From positions 43,203 through 107,202 of the forward strand of contig NZ_CANMDU010000012.1 in the NCBI RefSeq assembly GCF_947496775.1: a DNA stretch of 64,000 bases, given 5' to 3'. This DNA is from an uncultured Maribacter sp. Lineage in GTDB: Bacteria; Bacteroidota; Bacteroidia; Flavobacteriales; Flavobacteriaceae. This document shows positions 35,301 to 44,251 of this stretch, in pieces. The notes under the pieces were generated by a model that saw nothing but the letters and a program-made list of their open reading frames with translations, was not told the origin of the DNA and made no database searches. Within the stretch, counting starts at the first letter, position 1; every line of letters begins with the position of its first letter. Made by a program: the position numbers and the translations under genes.

Positions 35301-35826
35301 ATCCTTTTTCTTTTAATATCTCTTTTAAATAACCTTTTCCCCTTAACAATCTTGTTCTACATGCCGTTGGCGTAATACATAGTACTTCTGATATTTCATT
35401 ATGATCAAATCCTTCCAACAAATACATTAACACCACGTATTTATATTTCTCAGAAAGACTATCTATAGCCCTTCTAATTTCATTTATGGTAACTCTATTC
35501 TCTATAGTCCAATCTTCATCTTCCACAACATGCATAACTCCTTCATCTAAAGCCACTAATTTTTCTTGCTTCGTTTTTAAAAAATCTATACTCTTATTAA
35601 CTACTATTCTCTTTAACCATGCGCCAAAGGTTACTTCTCCTTTAAATTGATCTATTTTCTGAAAAGCTTTTACAAATGATTCTTGTAAAACATCTTCGGC
35701 ATCATCCTCATTTTTAACAAATCTCATGGCAACACAATACATACCATCGCAATATTGTTTATACAATTTTAATTGCGCTTTACGATTGTTAGCTTTACAC
35801 TTTTCTACTAAGTCAATTTGAAACAT
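35284..35826 (-). CDS. ECF RNA polymerase sigma factor
   Basis: 180 aa with sigma region 2 (QLKLYKQYCDGMYCVAMRFVKNEDDAEDVLQESFVKAFQKI) and region 4 (SEKYKYVVLMYLLEGFDHNEISEVLCITPTACRTRLLRGKGYL). No other regulatory domain is present. It is followed by the anti-sigma and the secreted beta-protein in an overlapping operon, the common arrangement for membrane-signal-controlled ECF systems. It is divergent from the aldose epimerase gene. Confidence 0.92.
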   Translation of the reverse strand: MFQIDLVEKCKANNRKAQLKLYKQYCDGMYCVAMRFVKNEDDAEDVLQESFVKAFQKIDQFKGEVTFGAWLKRIVVNKSIDFLKTKQEKLVALDEGVMHVVEDEDWTIENRVTINEIRRAIDSLSEKYKYVVLMYLLEGFDHNEISEVLCITPTACRTRLLRGKGYLKEILKEKGYGTGS

Positions 35827-35934
35827 TGGTAAGTTTCTGTCTTTTTTGGTTGCTTTGTTAAACTAAGGACGATAAAATTATATTGATGTTGCAGAAAACA
35901 TTTATTTTTATACTGATTTTAAAAAAATGTCCTT

Positions 35935-36843
35935 TTGAAACAAGTTACTATAAATAATAGTTTTATCACACTTATTGTTTTAGACTACGGAGCCGTTATT
36001 CAAAAAATACTTGTAAAAGATAAAAACGGAAAATCCACTAATGTAGTTGTGGGGTATGATTATCCTAGTAAATATTTAACCGACGAATTTTATCTTGGCG
36101 CATGCGTTGGGCGATATGCAGGGCGCATATCCAATGGTGGATTTGAAATCGACAGAGATGAGTTTTATATTCATTCTAAAAATGGGGTACACTTGCATGG
36201 TGGAAAAGATAATTTCAGTAAAAAACATTGGAAAATAGTTGAAGTAAACTATAAAACTGACCCCTATGTTAAATTACAATACAAAAGTAAACATCTAGAA
36301 GAAGGCTACCCAGGAAACCTTATTGCAACAGTTACTTACAAACTAATAAACAATGCTTTACATATAATACACGAAGCAACTACGGATCGTTCTACGGTAG
36401 TAAACTTGACCAATCATTCTTACTTTAGGTTAGATGATGAAGATTATATTGATGATTATGATTTACAACTTAATTGCCCCGAATTTTTAGAAACAACAAG
36501 GCAATTATTACCAACAGGAGCAACACAAACGGTTCGTGGTACAGAGTATGATTTTATTAGAAATCGAAGAATTGGGAGCACAAGATTAGACACTCCTTTT
36601 GTCCTTGATTTAAGTAACGAAAAAGTGGGAGAACTAATTTCTCACAAAACAGGTATATCTATGGAAGCATATACAAACCAACCAGCAGTGGTCATTTATA
36701 CACCAGAGGGCTTTCCTGCAATTTGTTTTGAAACGCAAAATTATCCAGATGCTCCGAACCAAAAACATTTTCCTAACAGTGTTTTAAGACCCGGAGAAAA
36801 ATACCATAATGTTGCTATTTTTAAGTTTGATTTAGTACATTAG
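35935..36843 (+). CDS. Aldose 1-epimerase
   Basis: Interconverts the alpha and beta anomers of aldoses. Family motifs: VGRYAGRISNGGFEID near the start, NGVHLHGGKDNFSKKHW with the catalytic histidine pair region, NLTNHSYFRL, and the catalytic glutamate in FPAICFETQNYPDAPNQ near the end. 302 aa. There is no signal peptide, so it is cytosolic. The start is TTG at 35935, since the ATG nearby is out of frame and meets a stop. Its neighbours do not show which sugar it serves. Confidence 0.88.
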   Translation: MKQVTINNSFITLIVLDYGAVIQKILVKDKNGKSTNVVVGYDYPSKYLTDEFYLGACVGRYAGRISNGGFEIDRDEFYIHSKNGVHLHGGKDNFSKKHWKIVEVNYKTDPYVKLQYKSKHLEEGYPGNLIATVTYKLINNALHIIHEATTDRSTVVNLTNHSYFRLDDEDYIDDYDLQLNCPEFLETTRQLLPTGATQTVRGTEYDFIRNRRIGSTRLDTPFVLDLSNEKVGELISHKTGISMEAYTNQPAVVIYTPEGFPAICFETQNYPDAPNQKHFPNSVLRPGEKYHNVAIFKFDLVH

Positions 36844-36868
36844 ACCAAATCACCTAAATCATTACACT

Positions 36869-37426
36869 ATGAAAAAGTTAAAATGGCTATTAATTATATT
36901 GGCCAGTATTGCCTTATTAATGAAGTTTGTAGCTATGCCGTATATGCAGGAACAAACTAAAAAACACAGCCCTGAAAAAGTTGCTAGCTATCATAAAAAC
37001 AATAAAGATTTAAAAGTCACTTATTCAAGTCCGTCAAAAAAAGGAAGAGTTCTATTCGGGGAATTGATTCCGTTTAACCAAGTTTGGAGAACAGGAGCCA
37101 ATGAACCAACTTCTTTTATTACGGAAACCGACATTAAAATTATTGACAAGAATCTTCCTGCCGGAATCTATTCTTTATGGACTATACCTAATAAAGATCA
37201 TTGGGATATTATTTTTAATAGTGAAATGCCAGAATGGGGTGTTACTATATTAAGTGGAGGGAAAGAAACTACCAGAAACCCCGAAATGGATGTTGTAAAT
37301 GTTCAAGTTCCAGTTACAAATATTCCTCAAACAATAGAGCAATTTACAATTGATTTTGAAGAGCAAAACAATTTGGCTTTATCTTTATCTTGGGATACTA
37401 CCAAAGTAAATATTCCTATTAAATAA
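36869..37426 (+). CDS. DUF2911 protein with N-terminal membrane anchor
   Basis: A 185-aa protein with one N-terminal hydrophobic segment (LKWLLIILASIALLMKFVAM) and a DUF2911 domain: VTYSSPSKKGRVLFGELIPFNQVWRTGANEPTS and LPAGIYSLWTIPNKDHWDIIFN are diagnostic. It is probably a periplasmic domain tethered to the inner membrane. The function is unknown. It lies 25 bp after the epimerase gene and may be co-transcribed. Confidence 0.85.
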   Translation: MKKLKWLLIILASIALLMKFVAMPYMQEQTKKHSPEKVASYHKNNKDLKVTYSSPSKKGRVLFGELIPFNQVWRTGANEPTSFITETDIKIIDKNLPAGIYSLWTIPNKDHWDIIFNSEMPEWGVTILSGGKETTRNPEMDVVNVQVPVTNIPQTIEQFTIDFEEQNNLALSLSWDTTKVNIPIK

Positions 37427-37505
37427 AGGTTGCTATTTAGATTCTAAAATTGTTGGGCGCACTAGCAATAAAAACATAACTTTGCGGCAATTTTAAATTT
37501 ACTCT

Positions 37506-38465
37506 ATGGGGCCTGTTACGAATTCTCTACTTTCTATTGTTGTTCCTCTATATAACGAGGAAGACAATGTTGTACTATTAACAGAAAAAATTCATGAAAG
37601 TTTGGTGGGGTACAATTACCAAATTATTTATATAGATGATTTTTCTTCTGATAGCACTAGGAAAGTTGTTAAAGGCATGAAAGATAATAGTATTCATTTT
37701 ATTGAGCTAAAAAAGAACTATGGACAAAGTTTAGCTCTTGCAGCAGGTTTAGATTATGCGGAAGGTGAATATATTATTACAATGGATGGTGATTTACAAA
37801 ATGACCCTAGTGATATACCCGAGATGCTACGCTTTGCTGTTGAGGGAGAACATGACCTTATTACTGGAATAAGACAAAAAAGAAAAGACTCGTTAGTTAA
37901 AAAAATACCATCCAAAATAGCCAACTTTTTAGTAAGACGAGTTACTAAATTAGATATTAAAGATAACGGTTGTGCTCTAAAAGTTTTTACTAAAGACATT
38001 GCTAAAGAGCTAAATTTATATGGAGAAATGCACCGTTTTATAACCTTACTTGCTTTCTTAGAAGGAGCTCAAATAAAACAAGTCCCCGTTAAACACCATG
38101 CGAGAAACGCAGGAGTATCTAAATACGGTTTGGAGCGCGTTTTTAAGGTGGTTGCAGATATGGCTTTGCTACTTTTTATTCGTAAGTATTTTCAAAGACC
38201 CATACATTTATTTGGTATTATTGGTGCTCTATTAATATTTGCAGGTTTAGGTATTAATGCTTATTTACTTATAGTAAAATTTGGCCTAGGAGAAGATATT
38301 GGTAGTAGACCACTACTAACGGCTGGTATGATGTTTATTTTTGCGGGCATCCAATTATTTACTATTGGCATTGTAATGGAGTTACTGATACGAACCTATT
38401 ACGAATCTCAAAATAAAAGGCCGTATAGAATTAAAAAAGTATTTGTTGGTGACAAAGCCTCCTAA
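37506..38465 (+). CDS. Polyprenyl-phosphate glycosyltransferase, GT2 (DPM1/GtrB-like)
   Basis: A GT2 catalytic domain (SIVVPLYNEEDNVV, IIYIDDFSSDST, ITMDGDLQNDP with the metal-binding DGD) is followed by two membrane helices (about 233-255 and 270-295). This matches DPM1/GtrB-type enzymes that load a sugar onto undecaprenyl or dolichyl phosphate at the cytoplasmic face. 319 aa. It overlaps the flippase-like gene by 23 bp. The GT39 enzyme at 39424 would be a natural user of its product. Confidence 0.85.
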   Translation: MGPVTNSLLSIVVPLYNEEDNVVLLTEKIHESLVGYNYQIIYIDDFSSDSTRKVVKGMKDNSIHFIELKKNYGQSLALAAGLDYAEGEYIITMDGDLQNDPSDIPEMLRFAVEGEHDLITGIRQKRKDSLVKKIPSKIANFLVRRVTKLDIKDNGCALKVFTKDIAKELNLYGEMHRFITLLAFLEGAQIKQVPVKHHARNAGVSKYGLERVFKVVADMALLLFIRKYFQRPIHLFGIIGALLIFAGLGINAYLLIVKFGLGEDIGSRPLLTAGMMFIFAGIQLFTIGIVMELLIRTYYESQNKRPYRIKKVFVGDKAS

Positions 38466-39342
38466 GCACATTACAACAGCTCTAAAAGTTATTATTAGCG
38501 CTATTCTTATCTATTTTATTTTCACTAAAATAGATATTAATGAAATAGGCGCTGTCCTAAAAAAAGCTAATCCTTTCTATATAGTATTTGCAGTTATTTT
38601 ATTCGTTTTTTCTAAAGCAATTGCTTCTGTAAGGCTTAACCTCTATTTTCATCAGTTAAAAGTTCATCTCACAGAGAAAAGCAATCTAAAACTATATCTT
38701 TTAGGCATGTTCTATAATTTATTCTTACCTGGGGGTATTGGTGGAGATGCCTACAAAGGGTATTTGATAAAAAAACAATTTAAAGTTGACACAAAAAAAA
38801 TAGTCTCCGTATTAGTTATAGACCGTTTAAGTGGACTATTACTCCTATTTATCTTCGCCTGCGCATTAAGTGTTATTATTGATATAGGATGGCTACAAAA
38901 CTTAAAAATTTTAATTATAACTACCCTCTTTGCAAGCGTGCTTGTTTTTTGGTTTCTCATTAAAAAATTTTTTAATTATATTTTATCAGTTTTTTGGACT
39001 TCTTTTATCTTTTCTGCTCTAGTACAATTAGCGCAACTAGGGAGTATATTCTTAGTCCTAATGTCTTTAGGTATAGAAACAGATTTAATAGGATATTTGT
39101 TGATTTTTTTAATATCCTCCATAGTCTCGGTAATTCCATTAACTATTGGTGGAATTGGCAGTAGAGAAATAACCTTCTTTTATGGAGCAACGCTCTTAGG
39201 GCTAAACGAAACCGTATCTTTAAGTATTAGCATGCTTTTTTTCTTAATTACGGCTTCTGTTTCTTTTTTTGGAATACTTTACCATTTTAAGAAACCTGAA
39301 TTAAAGGAAATCAGCTTTACCTCAAGAGTAGGAAATGACTAA
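38443..39342 (+). CDS. Lysylphosphatidylglycerol-synthase-TM (UPF0104) family membrane protein
   Basis: About seven to eight membrane helices in 299 aa, with the family motif MFYNLFLPGGIGGDAYKGYLIKK and LVIDRLSGLLLL. Members of this group lack the soluble aminoacyl domain of MprF and are thought to move lipids or lipid-linked sugars. It overlaps the polyprenyl-phosphate glycosyltransferase. The start is uncertain: TTG at 38443, TTG at 38446 or GTG at 38449 are all in frame within two codons, and no ATG is available. Confidence 0.8.
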   Translation: MLVTKPPKHITTALKVIISAILIYFIFTKIDINEIGAVLKKANPFYIVFAVILFVFSKAIASVRLNLYFHQLKVHLTEKSNLKLYLLGMFYNLFLPGGIGGDAYKGYLIKKQFKVDTKKIVSVLVIDRLSGLLLLFIFACALSVIIDIGWLQNLKILIITTLFASVLVFWFLIKKFFNYILSVFWTSFIFSALVQLAQLGSIFLVLMSLGIETDLIGYLLIFLISSIVSVIPLTIGGIGSREITFFYGATLLGLNETVSLSISMLFFLITASVSFFGILYHFKKPELKEISFTSRVGND

Positions 39343-39423
39343 ATAGAAATTTTCCATATTATTTATTTAAATATTGATTGTCGAATACATCTAAATAAAC
39401 AAACCTCCCTTTATATAAGAAAG

Positions 39424-41082
39424 TTAATATATGTGTATTAAATGCATCTTATGAAGCACTTTTTTACGAGTAGTAGGGTTTAAAAATTTTGCCTGCAAAC
39501 GAGTAATTCTAAATTGTTTAACCGTTAATTGATTATCCCAGTCTAAACCCAATTTTTGCAATTGTTGCAAATCTGTATCACTACCATAAACCCAATAGTC
39601 ATGCTTTCCTTTTAACTCTTGCACAGTAGCTATATGTACAGGTTTCTGGTTATAAAAATCTAAAGACCATGTGTAATTTGAGGATATTTTATATATTTTA
39701 TCTGTGGGTATTCCTTCTTCCTTAATTTTTTTAGCCATGGACGAGCCTGCTTGATATTTTAATAAATTGGGATAAAAATGCGTATTAAGCACCAGGTTTA
39801 AAAGTACTGCGCTTCCGGCGGCTATACTTATTATCCTAAAATAATATGCTTCTCTTTTTAAACAAAAATATAATACTATAATAGACACCGTTAAAAACCC
39901 TCCACAAACGAGCATCGGTTTGTCTTTAAACACAAAAAAGCAAAATAAACTAGATGCAATAAATACAATTCCTAAAATAAAGTATTGCACTCCCAAAAGG
40001 TACTTAGTAGTTTTAAGTTCATTTTTTAGGCTCAAATTATATAAATAAGAAGCGGTAAGTACTGCAAATAAAGGAATTGTTACATTTAGATAGTGCGGCA
40101 ACTTAAACTGCGCAAAACTTATAATTAAGAAAATTACAGTTATACCTCCGATAGTTAAAAACTCCTGGTTTTGTTCTTTTCTAAACTTAGTCTGGATAAT
40201 TAACTTAGCCTTGTTCCAATAAGCTACTAAACCAATTACTGTCCATGGCAGAAACACCCATAAAAAAGTATGAAAGAAGAAAAAATAATCGCTACTATTC
40301 TTCCCTATTCCATCACCACTAAGGCGTTCAAAACTCTGCTCCCAAAAAATAAAGAAAATTCCACTTCTATGGTCCTTGCCGCGAATTACTTTTTCCGGAT
40401 GCAAATCAAACTGATGGTAATAAGCATATAACATAGGGGCTATGCAAATTCCAAAAACTAGTAAAGCTATTATTACTTTCCAATGCAACAGCGCTTTCCA
40501 TTTTCTAGCATATGCCATATGACATAGTAACGGTAATCCCAAAACTAGAATAGCAATTTGCCCTTTAGTAGAAAAGGCTATTGCTGCACCAAAAGCCCCT
40601 AAAGAAATAGAAAGTAGAGATTTAGTTTCTATATATTCTGCTAATTTCCAAATAGCAAAAATGGTAAATCCTGTTAATACAGCATCTGTCCTAACATCTA
40701 TATTGGATAAGAAAATAGTTTGGGCTGTCATAAAAATTAATGCTGCCAACTTTCCAGTTGGTCTATTGTACAATAACTTCCCTAAACCATAACAACTATA
40801 AGCACCCAATAAAGAAGATAATATACCTGGGATTCTATAAGCCCAATCCTGCAGACCAAATATTTTAAAAGATAAAGCAGCTAACCAATAATGCATATGT
40901 GGCTTATCTAAATACTCATTAGGGCCTTTAAATAAATTTAAGAAATCATTTTCTTGAACCATTCGCATTGCCATTACTGCAAATTGCGCCGAATCGTTCT
41001 CAAAAAGAGTTACAAACATCCCAGTAATATATACCAGAATAATAAGAAGCATAAAAAACCAATATCTTTTGTTAGATATCAT
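39424..41082 (-). CDS. ArnT-like glycosyltransferase, GT39 family
   Basis: A 552-aa integral membrane protein with 10-12 helices and a periplasmic C-terminal part. The motif NEYLDKPHMHYWLAALSFKIFGLQDWAYRIPG is the GT39/ArnT catalytic-loop region (E/D near the first periplasmic loop and DxPxxYW-like). It would transfer a sugar from a polyprenyl-phosphate donor to lipid A or another acceptor. The ATG at 41082 overlaps the PAP2 stop by four bases (ATGA) and is preferred over a more upstream start. It is convergent with the flippase-like gene. Confidence 0.85.
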   Translation of the reverse strand: MISNKRYWFFMLLIILVYITGMFVTLFENDSAQFAVMAMRMVQENDFLNLFKGPNEYLDKPHMHYWLAALSFKIFGLQDWAYRIPGILSSLLGAYSCYGLGKLLYNRPTGKLAALIFMTAQTIFLSNIDVRTDAVLTGFTIFAIWKLAEYIETKSLLSISLGAFGAAIAFSTKGQIAILVLGLPLLCHMAYARKWKALLHWKVIIALLVFGICIAPMLYAYYHQFDLHPEKVIRGKDHRSGIFFIFWEQSFERLSGDGIGKNSSDYFFFFHTFLWVFLPWTVIGLVAYWNKAKLIIQTKFRKEQNQEFLTIGGITVIFLIISFAQFKLPHYLNVTIPLFAVLTASYLYNLSLKNELKTTKYLLGVQYFILGIVFIASSLFCFFVFKDKPMLVCGGFLTVSIIVLYFCLKREAYYFRIISIAAGSAVLLNLVLNTHFYPNLLKYQAGSSMAKKIKEEGIPTDKIYKISSNYTWSLDFYNQKPVHIATVQELKGKHDYWVYGSDTDLQQLQKLGLDWDNQLTVKQFRITRLQAKFLNPTTRKKVLHKMHLIHIY

Positions 41083-41648
41083 ATAGGAAATTTCTGAAGT
41101 GCAAATATATATAACTTTGTAAACAACCAACCCAAAAATACACCTATAGCCGTTCCTGTAAGTATGTCCAAAGGAAAATGAACTCCGATATACACTCTAC
41201 TATACGCCACCATTGCTGCCCAAAACAACAACACAACACCAATATAATTATATTTTTCTTTCATTATTCTTGTAAAGAATATTGCTACTGCAAACGAATT
41301 AGCCGCATGCGCTGAAAAGTAACCATATTTACCCCCGCAATAACTTTTTACAAGTCGCATAAGCGTATTTACCTCATCATCATGACAGGGTCTTAGTCGT
41401 TGCACTCCATATTTAAAAAAGTTCGCTAGTTGGTCTGTAACCCCAATCATAATCCCAACAGTTATCAATAACAACACTGTTTTCTTTACCCCCAATGTCT
41501 TATAGGATAAAAAAAGTAAAACTAAATAAAGAGGAATAGAGTTGACTTTATTAGTAATAAATAACCAAAAACCATCCCACGTTGTACTTCCTAAATTATT
41601 TAGCTGTAAAAAAATAGATTTATCTAACTGTACAAGTTGCTCTAGCAT
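41079..41648 (-). CDS. PAP2-superfamily membrane phosphatase
   Basis: A 189-aa membrane phosphatase. The PAP2 motifs are present as KYGVQRLRPCH (KxxxxxxRP), YGYFSAHAANS (SxH with the proton-donor histidine) and SRVYIGVHFPLDIL (SRxxxxxHxxxD, nucleophile histidine). Such enzymes remove phosphate from undecaprenyl pyrophosphate or lipid A. It overlaps the ArnT-like gene by four bases, so the pair probably works together in envelope-lipid modification and carrier recycling. Confidence 0.88.
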   Translation of the reverse strand: MLEQLVQLDKSIFLQLNNLGSTTWDGFWLFITNKVNSIPLYLVLLFLSYKTLGVKKTVLLLITVGIMIGVTDQLANFFKYGVQRLRPCHDDEVNTLMRLVKSYCGGKYGYFSAHAANSFAVAIFFTRIMKEKYNYIGVVLLFWAAMVAYSRVYIGVHFPLDILTGTAIGVFLGWLFTKLYIFALQKFPI

Positions 41649-41654
41649 AGCTAA

Positions 41655-41882
41655 CTATTCTTCGTATCTGGCAACTTCTCTATCATAAAAACTAGACGCT
41701 TCGGCAATCAGCGTTTCTGCTTCTTCCTCTAGTTCCTTCTCATCCTCTTTCGTGAAATCTTCTAACCATTCGACCTCGTCATCTTCTAAGTTAATAATAA
41801 ACCTAGGGTATTCTGTATGCACTACAAAAATAGCGGTTGGATAATCTGTATTATCTCCTAATAAAAATTTTGGAAATTCCAT
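41655..41882 (-). CDS. Small acidic conserved protein
   Basis: 75 aa, strongly acidic (DDEVEWLEDFTKEDEKELEEEAE), starting MEFPKFLLGDNTDYPTAIFVVHTEYPRF. It sits in the same run of minus-strand genes as PAP2 and MATE, with very short gaps (6 and 13 bp). I recognise it only as a conserved flavobacterial hypothetical. It has no signal peptide and is probably cytosolic. Confidence 0.65.
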   Translation of the reverse strand: MEFPKFLLGDNTDYPTAIFVVHTEYPRFIINLEDDEVEWLEDFTKEDEKELEEEAETLIAEASSFYDREVARYEE

Positions 41883-41895
41883 GGTTATAATTTTA

Positions 41896-43290
41896 TTATG
41901 ATTCTTTCTCCGTTCTTTTTGAAGAAGTGTCTATTAATTTCTTGGTTAAATAATTAAATCGAATATACAACATAATGCCAGAAGCTGTTAAACCTGTTAG
42001 TAACCCTATCCAAATTCCGGTACTTTTAAAATCTGTATATAAGCCCAAGTAAAAGGAAGTAGGAAAACCTATAACCCAATATGCGATAAATGTTATTACT
42101 GTTGGTATTTTTACATCTTGCAAACCTCTTAAGGCCCCTAGGACCACTACTTGAACTCCATCTGATATTTGAAAAAAAGCTGCGACCAATAATAATTCCG
42201 CTGCCAAAGCTATTACCTCTGTATTGTCGGCTATATTTAAAGTATCATCCAAGTCCAAATATAAAGTAGGAAACCAATTTCTACATACTAAAAATAAAAT
42301 AGCAAATATTATTTCCAACAAGAGAGTAAGAAAAAATATAGATTGCCCTATTCTTCTGAGTTCTCTAAAATTTTGTAATCCTTTTTGATTCCCAACACGT
42401 ATCATTGCTGCAACTCCGAGTCCCATACCAAACATAAAAGTCATACTACTCAAGTTTAAAGCTATTTGGTTTGCTGCTTGTGCATTTTTACCTAGTACGC
42501 CACTTAACCAAATGGCGGCCGTGAATATTGCGACTTCAAAAAACATTTGTAGTGCGGAAGGGAAGCCCAGAGATATTAATTTTTTTATAACTTTTTTTTC
42601 AATTAACCTAAAATTAAAATTGGTTACATATCCTCTAAACTTCTTCTTACTATTAAGCAAAAACCATATATATACGATCATAAATACTCTAGAGACAAGT
42701 GTTCCGATAGCCGCACCAACTATACCCATTTTAGGAAAACCAAAAGTTCCAAAAATAAGAAGGTAGTTTAAAATTATATTTATAACATTCCCTATTATTG
42801 TAGCATACATAGGGTACTTAGTTTCTGACAACCCATCAGAAAATTGCTTAAATGCTTGAAAAATAACTAATGGAATTAAAGAAAACGCTACTAAATTAAG
42901 ATAAGGCATTGCTAGAGCAACAACTTCATCTGATTGTTTCATAGAGTACATTATAGGTTTAGCCAAAAAGACTAATCCAAACAACGTAATGCCTAAAATT
43001 GTGCATAAAAACAAACCATGTTTAAGAGCACTTTTTGCATTTTTCTTTTCTCCGGCTCCATCTGCCTCTGCTACTAACGGTGTTATGGCTGTAGAAAAAC
43101 CAATACCTAGAGACATGGCTATAAACACAAAACTATTCCCTAAAGATACAGCAGCCAATTCTGCTGTTCCCAATTGACCAACCATAATATTGTCTGCCAA
43201 TTGCACAAAAGTATGCCCTAACATACCCATAATTACAGGTACAGATAACTTTATGTTATATTTAAACTCCTTAGTGTATTGTTGAAACAA
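41896..43290 (-). CDS. MATE-family efflux transporter
   Basis: 464 aa, twelve membrane segments in two halves. It has MATE hallmarks: MLGHTFVQLADNIMVGQLGTAELAAVSLGNS at the start and VGQPG-like NQKGLQ plus GALRGLQDVKIPTVITFIAYWVIGFPTSF in the second half. It exports organic cations or drugs by sodium or proton antiport. It is the first gene of a probable run with the acidic small protein, PAP2 and ArnT-like genes. Confidence 0.92.
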   Translation of the reverse strand: MFQQYTKEFKYNIKLSVPVIMGMLGHTFVQLADNIMVGQLGTAELAAVSLGNSFVFIAMSLGIGFSTAITPLVAEADGAGEKKNAKSALKHGLFLCTILGITLFGLVFLAKPIMYSMKQSDEVVALAMPYLNLVAFSLIPLVIFQAFKQFSDGLSETKYPMYATIIGNVINIILNYLLIFGTFGFPKMGIVGAAIGTLVSRVFMIVYIWFLLNSKKKFRGYVTNFNFRLIEKKVIKKLISLGFPSALQMFFEVAIFTAAIWLSGVLGKNAQAANQIALNLSSMTFMFGMGLGVAAMIRVGNQKGLQNFRELRRIGQSIFFLTLLLEIIFAILFLVCRNWFPTLYLDLDDTLNIADNTEVIALAAELLLVAAFFQISDGVQVVVLGALRGLQDVKIPTVITFIAYWVIGFPTSFYLGLYTDFKSTGIWIGLLTGLTASGIMLYIRFNYLTKKLIDTSSKRTEKES

Positions 43291-43366
43291 AATCTTTAAT
43301 TTAAAAAAATCAAAGATACGTTATACCTCTAACACAAAGTACCAATTTAATGATATTTGCAAACCT

Positions 43367-44140
43367 TTATATCTTTTTTGATTCCTCCCAATAAACATCC
43401 ATTTCAGCAAGCGTCATATCTTCTAATGACCTACCTAATTCTTTGGCTTTTTTCTCTAAATATTGAAATCTTCCTATAAATTTTTTGTTAGTTCTTTCTA
43501 AAGCATTTTCAGGGTTTATTTTTAGAAATCGGGCGTAATTAATCATAGAAAACAAGACATCTCCAAACTCAGCTTCCATTTTATCCTTATCCCCTACTTT
43601 AATTTCTGCTTGTAGTTCTGCCAATTCTTCCTGCACTTTTAAGAACACTTGTTGGGGCTCTTCCCAATCGAACCCTACTCCCGCAACTTTATCTTGTATT
43701 CTACTAGCTTTTACTAAGGCAGGAAGTCCTTTAGGCACTCCTTCCAAAACACTCTTCTTACCTTCTTTAAGTTTAAGATTTTCCCAATTTCGTTTCACAT
43801 CTTCTTCATTATCCACCTTTACATCTCCATAAATATGCGGGTGTCTGTGAATTAATTTATCACAAATAGAATTTGCTACATCAGCAATATCAAAATCATT
43901 AGTTTCCGACCCAATTTTGGCATAAAACACAATGTGAAGCAATACATCACCAAGCTCTTTTTTTACTTCACTTAAATCATTTTCTAGAATAGCATCTCCT
44001 AATTCATAGGTTTCTTCAATGGTCAAGTGTCTTAATGTTTCCATAGTTTGTTTTTTATCCCATGGACATTGGTCTCTAAGCTCATCCATTATAGTTAACA
44101 GTCTATCAAATGCCTTTAATTGTACTTCCCTAGTGTTCAT
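43367..44140 (-). CDS. mazG: Nucleoside triphosphate pyrophosphohydrolase MazG
   Basis: Hydrolyses NTPs, including damaged ones, to NMP and pyrophosphate. It has two MazG helical domains: CPWDKKQTMETLRHLTIEETYELGDAIL with EExxE near residue 40, and KVQEELAELQAEIK followed by EFGDVLFSMINYARFLKINPENAL. 257 aa, the standard length. It stands alone on the minus strand, 111 bp from the divergent TRAP operon. Confidence 0.95.
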   Translation of the reverse strand: MNTREVQLKAFDRLLTIMDELRDQCPWDKKQTMETLRHLTIEETYELGDAILENDLSEVKKELGDVLLHIVFYAKIGSETNDFDIADVANSICDKLIHRHPHIYGDVKVDNEEDVKRNWENLKLKEGKKSVLEGVPKGLPALVKASRIQDKVAGVGFDWEEPQQVFLKVQEELAELQAEIKVGDKDKMEAEFGDVLFSMINYARFLKINPENALERTNKKFIGRFQYLEKKAKELGRSLEDMTLAEMDVYWEESKKI

Positions 44141-44251
44141 TATTCTCTATAAATTTATGCAAAGATACAAAGTACAGCCCTTTTTGTTTTGTCAAAAAAA
44201 ACGGCTACTTTTAACCCCATCATCATTAAATCATGCACATAATTAATAAAA

